This document shows, piece by piece, positions 8,886-17,486 of a DNA stretch of 64,000 nucleotides. The stretch lies in contig NZ_JAJAPW010000004.1 of the NCBI RefSeq assembly GCF_020523925.1, positions 186,001 through 250,000 of the forward strand, written 5' to 3'. The first letter of the stretch is position 1, and each line of letters opens with the position of its first letter. The notes under the pieces are model-generated. The model did no database searches. It saw only the letters and a program-made list of their open reading frames with translations, and was not told the DNA's origin. The position numbers and the translations under genes are program-made. This DNA is from Neotamlana laminarinivorans (GTDB lineage: Bacteria; Bacteroidota; Bacteroidia; Flavobacteriales; Flavobacteriaceae).

Positions 8886-9584
8886 ATGCAAGAAAAAAAC
8901 ACTTCATTTTCAATAAAAAATTGGAGTCAAGACGATCAACCCAGAGAAAAACTACTTCACAAAGGTAAGGCAGCTCTAAGCGATGCAGAGTTGGTTGCTA
9001 TTTTAATTGGGAGTGGCAATAGAGATGAAAGTGCTGTTGCATTATGTAAACGAATTTTAGCTAGTGTAGATAATAATTTAAGCGCTTTAGGCAAGTTAAG
9101 TATTAAACAACTAACAACATTTAAGGGAATAGGCGAAGCTAAAGCTATTACTATTGCTGCTGCACTAGAGTTAGGAAGGCGAAGACGAAGTGAGGAAGCT
9201 ATAGTGGTTAATAAAATAACATCTAGTAAATCTGTTTTCGAGATAATGCAACCAGTAATAGGCGAATTAGAGCATGAAGAATTTTGGATTATTTATTTAA
9301 ATAACTCCAATAAAGTTATTCAAAAAAATCAAATAAGTAAAGGCGGAATAACTGGTACTTTGGTAGATGTACGTTTGGTTTTAAAACAGGCTTTAGAGGT
9401 TGGTGCAGTAGGTTTAATTTTAGCCCACAATCATCCTTCAGGAACATTAAAACCTAGTGAAGCCGATAAACAAATTACACAAAAGTTAAAAAATGCTTCA
9501 CAAAGTTTAGATATACGTGTTTTAGATCATCTTATTGTAACAGAAAAAGCATATTTTAGTTTTGCCGATGAAGCAATTTTGTAA
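8886..9584 (+). CDS. radC: RadC family JAB-domain protein
   Basis: 232 residues, typical RadC length. It has an N-terminal helix-hairpin-helix region (about 20-110; LSIKQLTTFKGIGEAKA) and a C-terminal JAB/MPN+ metalloprotease-like domain (about 115-232). The full metal-binding signature is present in LAHNHPSGTLKPSEAD (His-x-His-Pro-Ser-Gly plus the later Asp), and an upstream Glu lies in the EHEEF segment. The historical link to DNA repair is doubtful and the true role is not settled. It begins the plus-strand group radC, deacetylase-like gene and yjjG, with 22 bases to the next gene. Confidence 0.92.
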   Translation: MQEKNTSFSIKNWSQDDQPREKLLHKGKAALSDAELVAILIGSGNRDESAVALCKRILASVDNNLSALGKLSIKQLTTFKGIGEAKAITIAAALELGRRRRSEEAIVVNKITSSKSVFEIMQPVIGELEHEEFWIIYLNNSNKVIQKNQISKGGITGTLVDVRLVLKQALEVGAVGLILAHNHPSGTLKPSEADKQITQKLKNASQSLDIRVLDHLIVTEKAYFSFADEAIL

Positions 9585-9606
9585 AATTTAAATACCAAAA
9601 CGTTAA

Positions 9607-10908
9607 ATGCTTTTAGTTTATAGCCATAAAATAACACCACGCTTAAAATATGTTTTTAAACATATTTGTAAACGCATTTTAGGGGTTGAGGTTAGTTTTA
9701 CAACCAAAGTAGAAGATTTTATTGCACACGACAGTTTAAAAATGTCGTATACCAAACAGCCTCTTAGTAGTGAGTTTTTTATTAAAAGTAACGATATTTT
9801 ATATCAACAAGGTTTAGATGATATAGATATTGTTGTACAAGATTGGGAGGATACTAAATGCTTTTTTTTTAATGGAGAAAAAAGCGCCTTACCTTTCGAT
9901 ATTTTTGCGGCATCATTTTATTTATTGTCACGTTACGAAGAGTATTTACCACATGTAAAAGATGCTTATGGCCGTTTTCCAGCAACCGAAAGTTTGGGTT
10001 ATAACTCTGGTTTTTTAACTCAACCAGTTGTAGATATTTGGGCATATAAATTCAAAAAAGCCTTAAAAAATCAGTTTCCCGAGTATAGCTTTCCTCAAAA
10101 AAAATATAGCTTTAAACCAATAATAGATGTACCAAATGCATACAATTATAAAGCAAAAGGTATTATAAGAACTATAGGTGGTGCCATACGTGATTTATTG
10201 CATTTTAAGTTTAAAAGCCTGTATATTAGATTTACAGTTTTAATTGGTTTTAAGCATGACCCATTCGATACCTTTAAATATATTATTAATAGGCAGCGTT
10301 ACTCAAAATATAAGTTTCATTTCTTTTTTTTATTAAGCGATTACTCCACTTTTGATAAAAATATAAGTGTAAATAATAAAAGGTTTGTTTCGCTAATAAA
10401 GCATGTTGCAGATTACTGTTTGGTTGGTATAAAAGTTTCATATTTTGCTTTAACCGATTTGCAATTATTGAAAAAAGAAAAGTTAAGGATGGAAGACATT
10501 TTAAACACAGCGTTGCGAGCATCACGACAATCGTATTCCAAACTTAATCTACCAGAATCGTATAGGAATTTAATTGATTTAGAAATTCATGAGGATTATA
10601 CTATGGGTTATGTTGATTTTATTGGTTTTAGGGCAGGTACTTGTTCGCCATTTTTCTTTTATGATTTAAATAATGAAGTACAAACACCATTACTAATTAA
10701 TTCGTACCATGTTATGGATTATGCACTTTTAAAACATAAGTCTCTTTTAGATAAAAAACAGGTTTTAAAACAAGTAATAAAACAAGTGAAACAAGTTAAT
10801 GGGCAATTTGTACCTGTATTTCATAACTATACATTTACCGACGAAAGTAATTGGAGTGGTTTTAAAGAATTGTTTAATTTAATTCTAGATTCGGCAGATG
10901 AAACTTAA
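9607..10908 (+). CDS. Polysaccharide deacetylase-like protein (Bacteroidota family)
   Basis: A 433-residue protein of the type annotated as polysaccharide deacetylase family in flavobacteria, usually found between radC and yjjG as here. Recognisable segments are an N-terminal mixed domain (about 1-125), PFDIFAASFYLLSRYEEYL (about 98-116), the post-strand motif IDVPNAYNYKAKG (about 177), DYTMGYVDFIGFRAGTC (about 335-350) and the late VFHNYTF. The usual NodB Asp-Asp pair is not evident: the segment corresponding to a metal site reads DVPN, where I would expect a second acidic residue. No signal peptide. The gene overlaps yjjG by 11 bases. Family call is moderate; catalytic activity is doubtful. 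Confidence 0.6.
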   Translation: MLLVYSHKITPRLKYVFKHICKRILGVEVSFTTKVEDFIAHDSLKMSYTKQPLSSEFFIKSNDILYQQGLDDIDIVVQDWEDTKCFFFNGEKSALPFDIFAASFYLLSRYEEYLPHVKDAYGRFPATESLGYNSGFLTQPVVDIWAYKFKKALKNQFPEYSFPQKKYSFKPIIDVPNAYNYKAKGIIRTIGGAIRDLLHFKFKSLYIRFTVLIGFKHDPFDTFKYIINRQRYSKYKFHFFFLLSDYSTFDKNISVNNKRFVSLIKHVADYCLVGIKVSYFALTDLQLLKKEKLRMEDILNTALRASRQSYSKLNLPESYRNLIDLEIHEDYTMGYVDFIGFRAGTCSPFFFYDLNNEVQTPLLINSYHVMDYALLKHKSLLDKKQVLKQVIKQVKQVNGQFVPVFHNYTFTDESNWSGFKELFNLILDSADET

Positions 10909-11587
10909 AGGTATTACAGATGTATTTTTCGATTTAGATCATACATTGTGGGATTTCGATAGAAACTCAGCACTAACTTTTCAAAAAATATTTAAGATTA
11001 ACAATTTGAATGTTGATTACAATAAGTTTTTAAGGGAATATGTGCCAATAAACCAGAATTATTGGAAACTTTTTCGTGAAGGCAAAGTAGAAAAAGAAGC
11101 CTTAAGGTTTGGTAGGTTAAACGATGCTTTTAATGCCATTCATTTTTCGGTTAATCCAGATGTAATTCAAAAACTATCTAACGATTATATTGAGCATTTA
11201 TCAAGTTTCAATTATTTATTTGACAATACAATAGCTATTTTAGATTACTTAAACCCTAATTTTAATCTTCATATAATAACAAATGGTTTTGATAAGGTTC
11301 AACAGAAAAAAATAGAAAATTCAAAAATCAGTACATATTTTAAAACAGTAACCAATTCCGAAATGGTGGGTGTAAAAAAGCCAGATCCTAAAATATTTTA
11401 TCACGCCATTCAATTAGCTGGAACCACTGTAGAACAAAGTGTAATGATTGGAGATAATTTTGAAGCCGATATATTAGGAGCCCATAATATTGGTATGGAA
11501 GCCATTTATATTAATGCAACAGATAAAACCAAAAGAGAAAACCATAAAAGAATAAACGATTTAATTGATTTAAAACAATTTTTATAA
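10898..11587 (+). CDS. yjjG: YjjG-family noncanonical pyrimidine nucleotidase (HAD)
   Basis: HAD-superfamily phosphatase of 229 residues. Motif I is FFDLDHTLWDF near the N-terminus (nucleophile Asp and acid/base Asp in DxDxT form), motif II is the ITNG segment, motif III Lys lies in VGVKKPDPKIF, and motif IV is MIGDNFEADILGA. The helical cap (about 25-95) matches the YjjG type, which hydrolyses nucleoside monophosphates and helps remove non-canonical pyrimidines. Cytoplasmic. Its start lies inside the end of the preceding deacetylase-like gene (11-base overlap), so the two are probably co-translated. Confidence 0.88.
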   Translation: MKLKGITDVFFDLDHTLWDFDRNSALTFQKIFKINNLNVDYNKFLREYVPINQNYWKLFREGKVEKEALRFGRLNDAFNAIHFSVNPDVIQKLSNDYIEHLSSFNYLFDNTIAILDYLNPNFNLHIITNGFDKVQQKKIENSKISTYFKTVTNSEMVGVKKPDPKIFYHAIQLAGTTVEQSVMIGDNFEADILGAHNIGMEAIYINATDKTKRENHKRINDLIDLKQFL

Positions 11588-11597
11588 TTCACAATAA

Positions 11598-11605
11598 TAC
11601 TTTTG
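11598..11605 (+). promoter_or_regulatory. Candidate -7 box before the envelope-protein trio
   Basis: TACTTTTG matches the TAnnTTTG consensus and lies 33 bases before the start of the lipoprotein gene, in the 50-base spacer after yjjG. A matching -33 TTTG at the right distance is not visible. Confidence 0.35.
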
Positions 11606-11637
11606 TTAGCTAGTTAATATATAAAACCAACTAAATT

Positions 11638-12162
11638 ATGCGAAAAATCACATTATTGGTTATAGCGATGCTCATATTTGTGTCTTGTACAAAAGATGTT
11701 GATTTTAATCAGGCCAATGATATTCAAATCTCTCCAGCAGTAGAGCTAAGCCTTATTTATACCCAAGCTTATGCAAGCAATTTTCTAGTTAATGGAGTAG
11801 AAGTGGCAACCACTGAAACAGATTTTATAGAGGTAGATATTTTTAATGATCAATTTATTAATGATAATGTTACCAAGGTAGATTTGCACTTTGAAACAGA
11901 AAATACCCTACCCAGAGAATTTTTATTTAACGTAAATTTTTATTCAGAAACAGGTGCTTATTTACACACTTACAGTTTTACAACCCAAGAAGAATCTCCG
12001 CATATAGCAACATTTGAAGATAATAATTTAAACATTATTAAAAATACAAATATCTTAGAGTTCACTATAACTTTACTTTCAGGTGAGCCCTTAACAGAAG
12101 ATACGCCTGGAAGTATATCTCTGCAGTCAAAAGCAATTTTTTATTTTAATATAGAAAGCTAA
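11638..12162 (+). CDS. Predicted lipoprotein, unknown function
   Basis: I do not recognise a named family. The 174-residue product starts with a short basic, hydrophobic signal followed by a lipobox (MLIFVSC, Cys at about 17), and CTKD follows as expected for a flavobacterial lipoprotein. The mature part is rich in beta-strand patterns (alternating hydrophobic residues, such as KVDLHFETEN and FLFNVNFYSE) and could be a small beta-sandwich. It is followed after one base by a DUF5723-like gene and then by another secreted protein, which suggests a three-gene envelope unit. It may be surface-exposed or periplasm-facing. Confidence 0.7.
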   Translation: MRKITLLVIAMLIFVSCTKDVDFNQANDIQISPAVELSLIYTQAYASNFLVNGVEVATTETDFIEVDIFNDQFINDNVTKVDLHFETENTLPREFLFNVNFYSETGAYLHTYSFTTQEESPHIATFEDNNLNIIKNTNILEFTITLLSGEPLTEDTPGSISLQSKAIFYFNIES

Positions 12163-12163
12163 A

Positions 12164-13576
12164 ATGAAAAATGCCTTACTGTTAATTATGTTGTTTAGTG
12201 CTTTTTGTTTTGCCCAAAACAAACAGATATTATACGGTTTTTCAGATATACCACAAACCTTACTATTAAACCCAGGAGCTAATGTAAACCAAAGCTGGCA
12301 TGTAGGTATGCCTTTATTATCACATTTACATATAAATGCTGGCACATCAAAATTAACCGTATACGACTTGTTTGCAGATGATAACGTAGATTTTAATGCA
12401 AAACTAGAAAACGCCATTTATAGTTTAAATAATAAAGATTTTTTTACTGCCACTCAGCAATTAGAAATTTTATCTGGCGGATTTGCATTTGGTCCAACTT
12501 ATCAAAAAGATAAGTACTTAAGTTTTGGTTGGTATCAAGAAACCGATTTTATAGCATATTTCCCAGAAGATTATGCCATTTTAGCTTACGAAGGCAATGT
12601 AAATAACACAAATAGAGTTTTTAACATAGAAGATTTAAGTTTTAAATCAGAATTACTTTCAGTCTTTCATATAGGATTTAATAAAAAAGTTAACAATAAA
12701 CTTACTTATGGCATTCGTGGTAAAATATATTCAAGTTTAGCAAATATTACATCAACTAGTAACAAAGGAGAAGTTATAACGCGTACAGGTACAAATAACC
12801 TATTATCGCACACATTTAATTTAAATATGGCGGTTAAAACTTCAGGAGTTAGTAGTTTATTAAACGACGATAACTCTAATGTAAGTGAAGATATTTCTAC
12901 TTTATCAGAAAGATTGCTTTTCGGAGGTAATTTAGGTTTGGGTGTAGATTTTGGTTTTACCTACCAAATAGATAAGCAATGGTATGCAGATGCTTCTATA
13001 ACAGATATCGGATTTATTAATCATAAAAAAGATGTTGAAAATTACGAGTTAAAAGGTACTTATGTATACGAAGGAGTAGATCCTTTGTTTCCAGATCCAG
13101 CAGGTGGTACAGCCGATAATTATTGGAGTGAAGTTGAAGAAGATTTTGAAGAATTGTTTAAAGTAGATACGACTACAACAAGTTACACCACGTTAAGGCC
13201 AGTAAAGTTTAATGCTTCGTTAAATTATGCGTTTGGAAAAAGACGACTAAAAAGTTGTGACTGTTTACAAGAAAATAATGGGTATATAAATAAGGTAGGC
13301 GCACAATTATATGCTATAAAACGTCCTGAAGCACCACAATTAGCATTAACTACTTATTATTACAGACGCTTATTTAATGGTTTTGATGCTAAAGCAACTT
13401 ATACCATAGATAGTTATTCGTTTAACAATTTAGGTTTAGGGGTTTCAGCAAATGTTTATGGGCTTAATATATACGCAATGGCCGATAATTTGCTTAATTT
13501 TAAGAATATTTATGATGCACGAAGTGTATCTTTACAATTTGGTATTAATTATATATTTAGTAAAAATGAAAATTAA
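12164..13576 (+). CDS. DUF5723-like outer-membrane beta-barrel protein
   Basis: A 470-residue secreted protein with a signal peptide ending near FCFAQ (about residue 18). It contains many alternating hydrophobic/polar strands with aromatic ends, such as YLSFGWYQETDF, LTYGIRGKIYSSL, GGNLGLGVDFGFTYQ and ARSVSLQFGINYIF close to the C-terminus, as expected of a beta-barrel. The layout and the gene neighbourhood before rarA agree with the DUF5723 family of Bacteroidota, whose function is unknown. Its start is one base after the lipoprotein gene and its last 11 bases overlap the next gene, so the three are very likely co-transcribed. Confidence 0.72.
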   Translation: MKNALLLIMLFSAFCFAQNKQILYGFSDIPQTLLLNPGANVNQSWHVGMPLLSHLHINAGTSKLTVYDLFADDNVDFNAKLENAIYSLNNKDFFTATQQLEILSGGFAFGPTYQKDKYLSFGWYQETDFIAYFPEDYAILAYEGNVNNTNRVFNIEDLSFKSELLSVFHIGFNKKVNNKLTYGIRGKIYSSLANITSTSNKGEVITRTGTNNLLSHTFNLNMAVKTSGVSSLLNDDNSNVSEDISTLSERLLFGGNLGLGVDFGFTYQIDKQWYADASITDIGFINHKKDVENYELKGTYVYEGVDPLFPDPAGGTADNYWSEVEEDFEELFKVDTTTTSYTTLRPVKFNASLNYAFGKRRLKSCDCLQENNGYINKVGAQLYAIKRPEAPQLALTTYYYRRLFNGFDAKATYTIDSYSFNNLGLGVSANVYGLNIYAMADNLLNFKNIYDARSVSLQFGINYIFSKNEN

Positions 13577-14414
13577 ATTATTGATTTTAGGAGTTAGTCT
13601 TCTTTTATGTTCTTCTGTATTTGCGCAAAATAACTTAAGTAACTATAAATACGTTATTGTCTCAAAAAAATACGATTTTTTACGTGAAGCAGATCAATAT
13701 CAGTTAAACTCATTAACTAAATTTTTATTTGAAAAATATGGTTTCGAAACTGTTTTTGAGGCAGAAGGTTACCCTGAAGATTTAACTTTTAATCGTTGTT
13801 TAGCTTTAAATTCTGATGTTTTAAAAGATTCCGGTGTATTTAAAACCAAGTTAACCGTGCAATTAAAAGATTGTAATGGAGCTGTAGTGTTTACATCCAA
13901 ACAAGGTGAGAGTAGAGAGAAAGAATATAAAATATCTTATCATGAAGCTTTAAGAGATGCTTTTAAATCTATTGAGTTGTTAAACCATAAATACCAGCCT
14001 AAAAGCGGGGTTGGTTTCCCAAGCCAAAAAGTTATAACAGAAAATGCTGTAGCTGCTAATGACGATAAAGAAAAAGAAGTAGAGCGTTTAAAGCAAGAGA
14101 TTGAAACATTAAAAAAAGAAAAGCAAGAACAAACTCTTAAAGTTGTAGAGGTAACCCAAGAGGTTGCTAAACCAGCAAAAATTCAAAAAAGTACTGTTGT
14201 GTCTGGAATTTTATATGCTCAAGAAACACCAACAGGTTTTCAATTAGTAGACAGTACACCAAAAGTAGTATTCAAAATAAAAAAAACAGGTCGTAAAGAT
14301 TTGTTTTTAGTAGAAGGAGAAGATTCTGTTATTTACAAACAAGATAACAAATGGATTTACGAGTACAATACCGACGCTGGCGTACAGCAAAAAGAGCTAA
14401 ATATTAAGTTTTAG
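13566..14414 (+). CDS. Secreted protein with central coiled coil, unknown function
   Basis: Product of 282 residues from the ATG that encodes MKIKLLILGVSLLLCSSVFAQ, a clean signal peptide. An in-frame upstream ATG would add 38 residues that overlap the preceding gene and hide the signal, so I reject it. The mature protein has an N-terminal globular part (about 22-150), with cysteines near NRCLAL and LKDCNGAV and a KYVIVSKKYDFL opening. A charged coiled coil follows at about 158-190 (KEKEVERLKQEIETLKKEK), then a beta-rich C-terminal part. I do not recognise the family. It overlaps the DUF5723-like gene by 11 bases and ends 23 bases from the convergent rarA. Confidence 0.72.
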   Translation: MKIKLLILGVSLLLCSSVFAQNNLSNYKYVIVSKKYDFLREADQYQLNSLTKFLFEKYGFETVFEAEGYPEDLTFNRCLALNSDVLKDSGVFKTKLTVQLKDCNGAVVFTSKQGESREKEYKISYHEALRDAFKSIELLNHKYQPKSGVGFPSQKVITENAVAANDDKEKEVERLKQEIETLKKEKQEQTLKVVEVTQEVAKPAKIQKSTVVSGILYAQETPTGFQLVDSTPKVVFKIKKTGRKDLFLVEGEDSVIYKQDNKWIYEYNTDAGVQQKELNIKF

Positions 14415-14437
14415 GTTTTTAAGAATCAATAACCAAA

Positions 14438-15721
14438 CTAATAACCATATTTATCCTTCCATCGTTCCTTTAAAAAACTACGGTGTGCATTTTCGCGGGT
14501 ATTATTTCCGGGGTCGTAAAGTTTGGTGTTTTTAATTTCATCAGGCAAAAACTCTTGTTTTGCAAAATTGTTTTCGTAGTTATGTGCGTATTTGTAATTA
14601 TCGCCATAGCCCAAATCTTTCATAAGTTTAGTTGGGGCATTTCTTATTTCTAAAGGCACACTTAAATCACCTGTTTGTTTTACCAATTGTTGGGCTTTAC
14701 CAATAGCAGCATAAGCGGCATTACTTTTAGGTGAGCATGCCAAATAAGTAGCACACTGGCTTAAAATAATACGGGATTCTGGGTAGCCAATAGTGGTTAC
14801 CGCTTGAAACGTGTTGTTTGCAATAACCAAAGCTGTAGGGTTGGCATTACCAATATCTTCACTAGCAGCAATAAGCATACGGCGAGCAATAAACTTAACA
14901 TCTTCGCCTCCTTCAATCATTCGAGCAAGCCAATAAACTGCCCCATTTGGGTCGCTACCGCGAATCGATTTAATAAAAGCCGAAATAATATCGTAATGCT
15001 GTTCGCCAGTTTTATCATAACGCACCGTATTGTTTTGTACTTTTTGCAAAACTACGTCATCGGTAATAACCACATCGTCCGTATCAAACGAATTCACAAT
15101 AAGTTCGAAAATATTAAGCAGTTTTCTGGCATCGCCACCAGAAAGTCGCAATAACGCTTTAGTTTCTTTTAGCGTAATGTTTTTTTTCGATATGTATTCA
15201 TCTTCAGAAATAGCCCGCTTTAAAAGCGTTTCTAAATCATCTTTATCAAAAGCATTTAAAATATACACTTGGCAGCGCGAAAGTAATGCCGAAATAACCT
15301 CAAAACTCGGGTTTTCGGTAGTGGCACCAATAAGTGTTACCCAGCCTTTTTCTACGGCTTGTAATAACGAATCCTGTTGCGATTTACTAAACCTATGTAT
15401 TTCATCAATAAATAAAATAGGGTTTTTGGTAGTAAACAAGCCACCGCTGTTTTTGGCCTTATCAATAACCTCACGAACATCTTTAACACCAGAACTAATG
15501 GCGCTTAACGTATAAAATGGCCTACCAGATTGGTTTGCAATAATATTAGCCAAAGTAGTTTTACCAATACCAGGAGGTCCCCAAAAAATCATCGACGGAA
15601 TTAAACCCTGTTTAATATGCTGTGTAAGCGTACCATTTTTACCAACCAAATGCTCTTGGCTCACATAATCTTCCAAGGTTTTTGGTCGTAATCGTTCCGC
15701 TAAAGGCTCGTTTGCATTCAT
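14438..15721 (-). CDS. rarA: Replication-associated recombination protein A (RarA/MgsA AAA+ ATPase)
   Basis: AAA+ ATPase acting at stalled replication forks, related to clamp-loader subunits. It is 427 residues, the expected length. The N-terminal motif PLAERLRPKTLEDYVSQEHL is characteristic; Walker A is GPPGIGKTT (about 49-57), Walker B is ILFIDEIHRF, sensor 1 lies around GATTENPSF, and the arginine-finger region is ALLSRCQVY. The C-terminal RarA tetramerisation region follows, with IEGGEDVKFIARRM and the late YKYAHNY. It stands alone on the minus strand, converging with the secreted-protein gene and diverging from the rhomboid gene across a spacer with a GC-rich block. Confidence 0.95.
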   Translation of the reverse strand: MNANEPLAERLRPKTLEDYVSQEHLVGKNGTLTQHIKQGLIPSMIFWGPPGIGKTTLANIIANQSGRPFYTLSAISSGVKDVREVIDKAKNSGGLFTTKNPILFIDEIHRFSKSQQDSLLQAVEKGWVTLIGATTENPSFEVISALLSRCQVYILNAFDKDDLETLLKRAISEDEYISKKNITLKETKALLRLSGGDARKLLNIFELIVNSFDTDDVVITDDVVLQKVQNNTVRYDKTGEQHYDIISAFIKSIRGSDPNGAVYWLARMIEGGEDVKFIARRMLIAASEDIGNANPTALVIANNTFQAVTTIGYPESRIILSQCATYLACSPKSNAAYAAIGKAQQLVKQTGDLSVPLEIRNAPTKLMKDLGYGDNYKYAHNYENNFAKQEFLPDEIKNTKLYDPGNNTRENAHRSFLKERWKDKYGY

Positions 15722-15752
15722 AAATGTAAAATTACAGAAATTTTTAGGTTTT

Positions 15753-15843
15753 GGGCGTGCCCCTTCATATAATTACGGGTCGCGCTTTCCGTTGCAAGTC
15801 CTCGCTGCGCTGTGGGCTTTTCACTGCAATCGCTCACGCGGGC
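15753..15843. repeat. GC-rich intergenic block, probable interspersed repeat
   Basis: About 90 bases of strikingly GC-rich, non-coding sequence stand out from the AT-rich surroundings. The block begins GGGCGTGCCCC (itself a small hairpin) and ends near CGCTCACGCGGGC, with recurring TTGCAAGTCCTCGCTGCGC and ACTGCAATCGCTCACGC-like phrases. No open reading frame or promoter motif explains it. It resembles a GC-rich interspersed intergenic repeat that I associate from memory with flavobacterial genomes. Only one copy is present here, so the repeat status is inferred. Confidence 0.5.
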
Positions 15844-15902
15844 TAATCTGCCAATTTAGCACATAAACCAAAGTTGGATGCTTTTTTGCTATTTTAACAG
15901 CA

Positions 15903-16640
15903 ATGAATAAATCGCAACAATTTAAATTCTCAACAGGCGTAATTGCTTACCCTGTATTTTTTGTTCTCACCATCTGGATTGTTTTTTGGGCCGAGGTTAG
16001 GTTTGGGTATAATTTTAGCAAATATGGCGTGTATCCACAAACATTAAAAGGGTTGCGAGGCGTGTTGTTTAGTCCATTTATTCATGGTAGTATCGAGCAT
16101 ATTTATCACAACACTATACCGTTGTTTGTGTTGTCTACTGCGTTGTTTTATTTCTATAGGAAAATAGCTTGGAAAGTACTTTTTTACGGCATTTTATTAT
16201 CTGGTTTCTTAACGTGGTGTATTGGCAGACCATCTTATCATATTGGCGCAAGCGGATTAATTTATGTGTTAGTTAGTTTTACTTTTTTTAAAGGCATTTT
16301 TGCTAAATATTACAGATTAATAGCTTTGTCGCTTTTGGTTGTTTTTCTATACGGAAGCATGATTTGGTATACTATGCCGGTTGATAATAACATTTCCTGG
16401 GAAGGCCATTTGGCCGGATTAATTACCGGATTACTTTTTGCTTTATTATTTAAAAAAGAAATAGCAAAACCTAAAAAGTTCGCTTGGGAGGAAGAACATT
16501 ATAATGAAGATGATGACCCGTTTTTAAAACACTTCGATGAAAACGGAAATTTTATAGAAAGTTTACCTGAAGATGAGGTCGAGGAAGAATCAGAACAACT
16601 TCAAATTCGATATATTTTTAAGAAAAAAGAAGAAGAGTAG
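15903..16640 (+). CDS. Rhomboid-family intramembrane serine protease
   Basis: A 245-residue membrane protein with about six hydrophobic spans in the first 190 residues and a highly acidic cytoplasmic tail (about 195-245). Rhomboid hallmarks are visible: the HIYHNTIPLF segment in the second span region, the catalytic serine in GASGLIY, and the catalytic histidine in WEGHLAGLITG. Together these give the Ser-His dyad and support an active protease that cleaves membrane-spanning substrates. The substrate is unknown. It is a single gene; its upstream spacer holds the GC-rich block, and a short heptamer repeat follows its stop. Confidence 0.92.
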   Translation: MNKSQQFKFSTGVIAYPVFFVLTIWIVFWAEVRFGYNFSKYGVYPQTLKGLRGVLFSPFIHGSIEHIYHNTIPLFVLSTALFYFYRKIAWKVLFYGILLSGFLTWCIGRPSYHIGASGLIYVLVSFTFFKGIFAKYYRLIALSLLVVFLYGSMIWYTMPVDNNISWEGHLAGLITGLLFALLFKKEIAKPKKFAWEEEHYNEDDDPFLKHFDENGNFIESLPEDEVEEESEQLQIRYIFKKKEEE

Positions 16641-16647
16641 TATTTTT

Positions 16648-16675
16648 GTCATCAGTCATCAGTCATCAGTCATCA
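16648..16675. repeat. Heptanucleotide tandem repeat (GTCATCA)x4
   Basis: Four perfect consecutive copies of GTCATCA lie in the 48-base spacer between the convergent rhomboid and rlmB genes, followed by a degenerate fifth unit. The 7-base period is the same as in the repeats in the alpha-operon spacers of this window. Confidence 0.9.
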
Positions 16676-16688
16676 GTTTTTAGTAGAA

Positions 16689-17423
16689 CTATCGTCTCTG
16701 TCTAACAGCTTCGTACAAAAATGCACCACATGCTACAGAAACATTTAACGATTCAATGTCGCCCAATAAGGGTAATTTAGCTTTATCGTCGGCCACTTTT
16801 AATACCGATGGATTAATACCTCTGCCTTCCGATCCCATAATTATGGCGCAAGGTTCTGTAAATGTAACATCGTAAATTGTATTGTTAGTTTTTTCGGTAG
16901 CAGCAATTACTTTTATACCCGATGCTTGCATGTAAAATACGGCATCTTTAATATGGTCTACTCTACAAATAGGCACTTTAAAAACGGCACCTGCACTAGT
17001 TTTTATAGTATCACCATTAATAGGGGCAGCGCCTTTTTTTTGTATAATTATACCGCTAACACCAGTACATTCGGCAGTTCTAATAATGGCTCCAAAATTT
17101 CTAACATCACTAAGTTGATCGAGTAGGAGGAAAAGTGGCGTTTTACCAGACTCCATTACGTTAACCACTAAATGTTCGATATCATAAAATTCAACAGGAG
17201 ATATTTGTGCCACAGCACCTTGATGATTTTTTTTAGTTAATCGGTTTAGTTTTTCTACAGGTACATAAGATTTTGTAATGCCTGTTTTATTAACCAACGA
17301 TTCTAATTCGTTAAATAAATCGCCGTGTAAACCTTTTTGTAAAAAAACTTTATCAATAGTTTTTTCAGAATTTATCGCTTCAATTATTGCGCGAATACCA
17401 AAAATTTGTGTGCTATTTTCCAT
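16689..17423 (-). CDS. rlmB: 23S rRNA 2'-O-methyltransferase RlmB (SPOUT family)
   Basis: Methylates a 23S rRNA guanosine (G2251 in E. coli numbering) at the ribose 2'-OH. The 244-residue product has an N-terminal L30e-like substrate-binding domain (about 1-75) and a C-terminal knotted SPOUT domain (about 90-244) with the three motifs: NFGAIIRTAECTGVSG, IIMGSEGRGI and SLNVSVACGAFLYE. I start it at MENSTQIFG. The longer reading from an ATG 30 bases upstream would place its first codons inside the hairpin terminator of the preceding lipoprotein gene, which is implausible. Confidence 0.92.
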   Translation of the reverse strand: MENSTQIFGIRAIIEAINSEKTIDKVFLQKGLHGDLFNELESLVNKTGITKSYVPVEKLNRLTKKNHQGAVAQISPVEFYDIEHLVVNVMESGKTPLFLLLDQLSDVRNFGAIIRTAECTGVSGIIIQKKGAAPINGDTIKTSAGAVFKVPICRVDHIKDAVFYMQASGIKVIAATEKTNNTIYDVTFTEPCAIIMGSEGRGINPSVLKVADDKAKLPLLGDIESLNVSVACGAFLYEAVRQRR

Positions 17424-17437
17424 TGGTGTAAAGGTAT

Positions 17438-17466
17438 AAAAAAACCACCTCAAAAAGAGGTGGTTT
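17438..17466 (-). terminator. Intrinsic terminator of SusCD locus 1
   Basis: A perfect 10-base stem (AAACCACCTC / GAGGTGGTTT) with a 5-base loop, followed on the minus strand by a T run. It lies 20 bases after the lipoprotein stop and just before the rlmB start, closing the SusC/SusD/lipoprotein unit. Confidence 0.85.
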
Positions 17467-17486
17467 AAAATAACAATTATTTTGTT

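Noticed and set aside
13452-13565. Upstream in-frame extension of the secreted coiled-coil protein gene by 38 codons
   Set aside because: It overlaps the preceding DUF5723-like gene and would bury a clear signal peptide; the ATG at 13566 is far more likely.
14415-14437. Possible bidirectional terminator between the secreted-protein gene and rarA
   Set aside because: No stable complementary arms could be found in or around the 23-base spacer.
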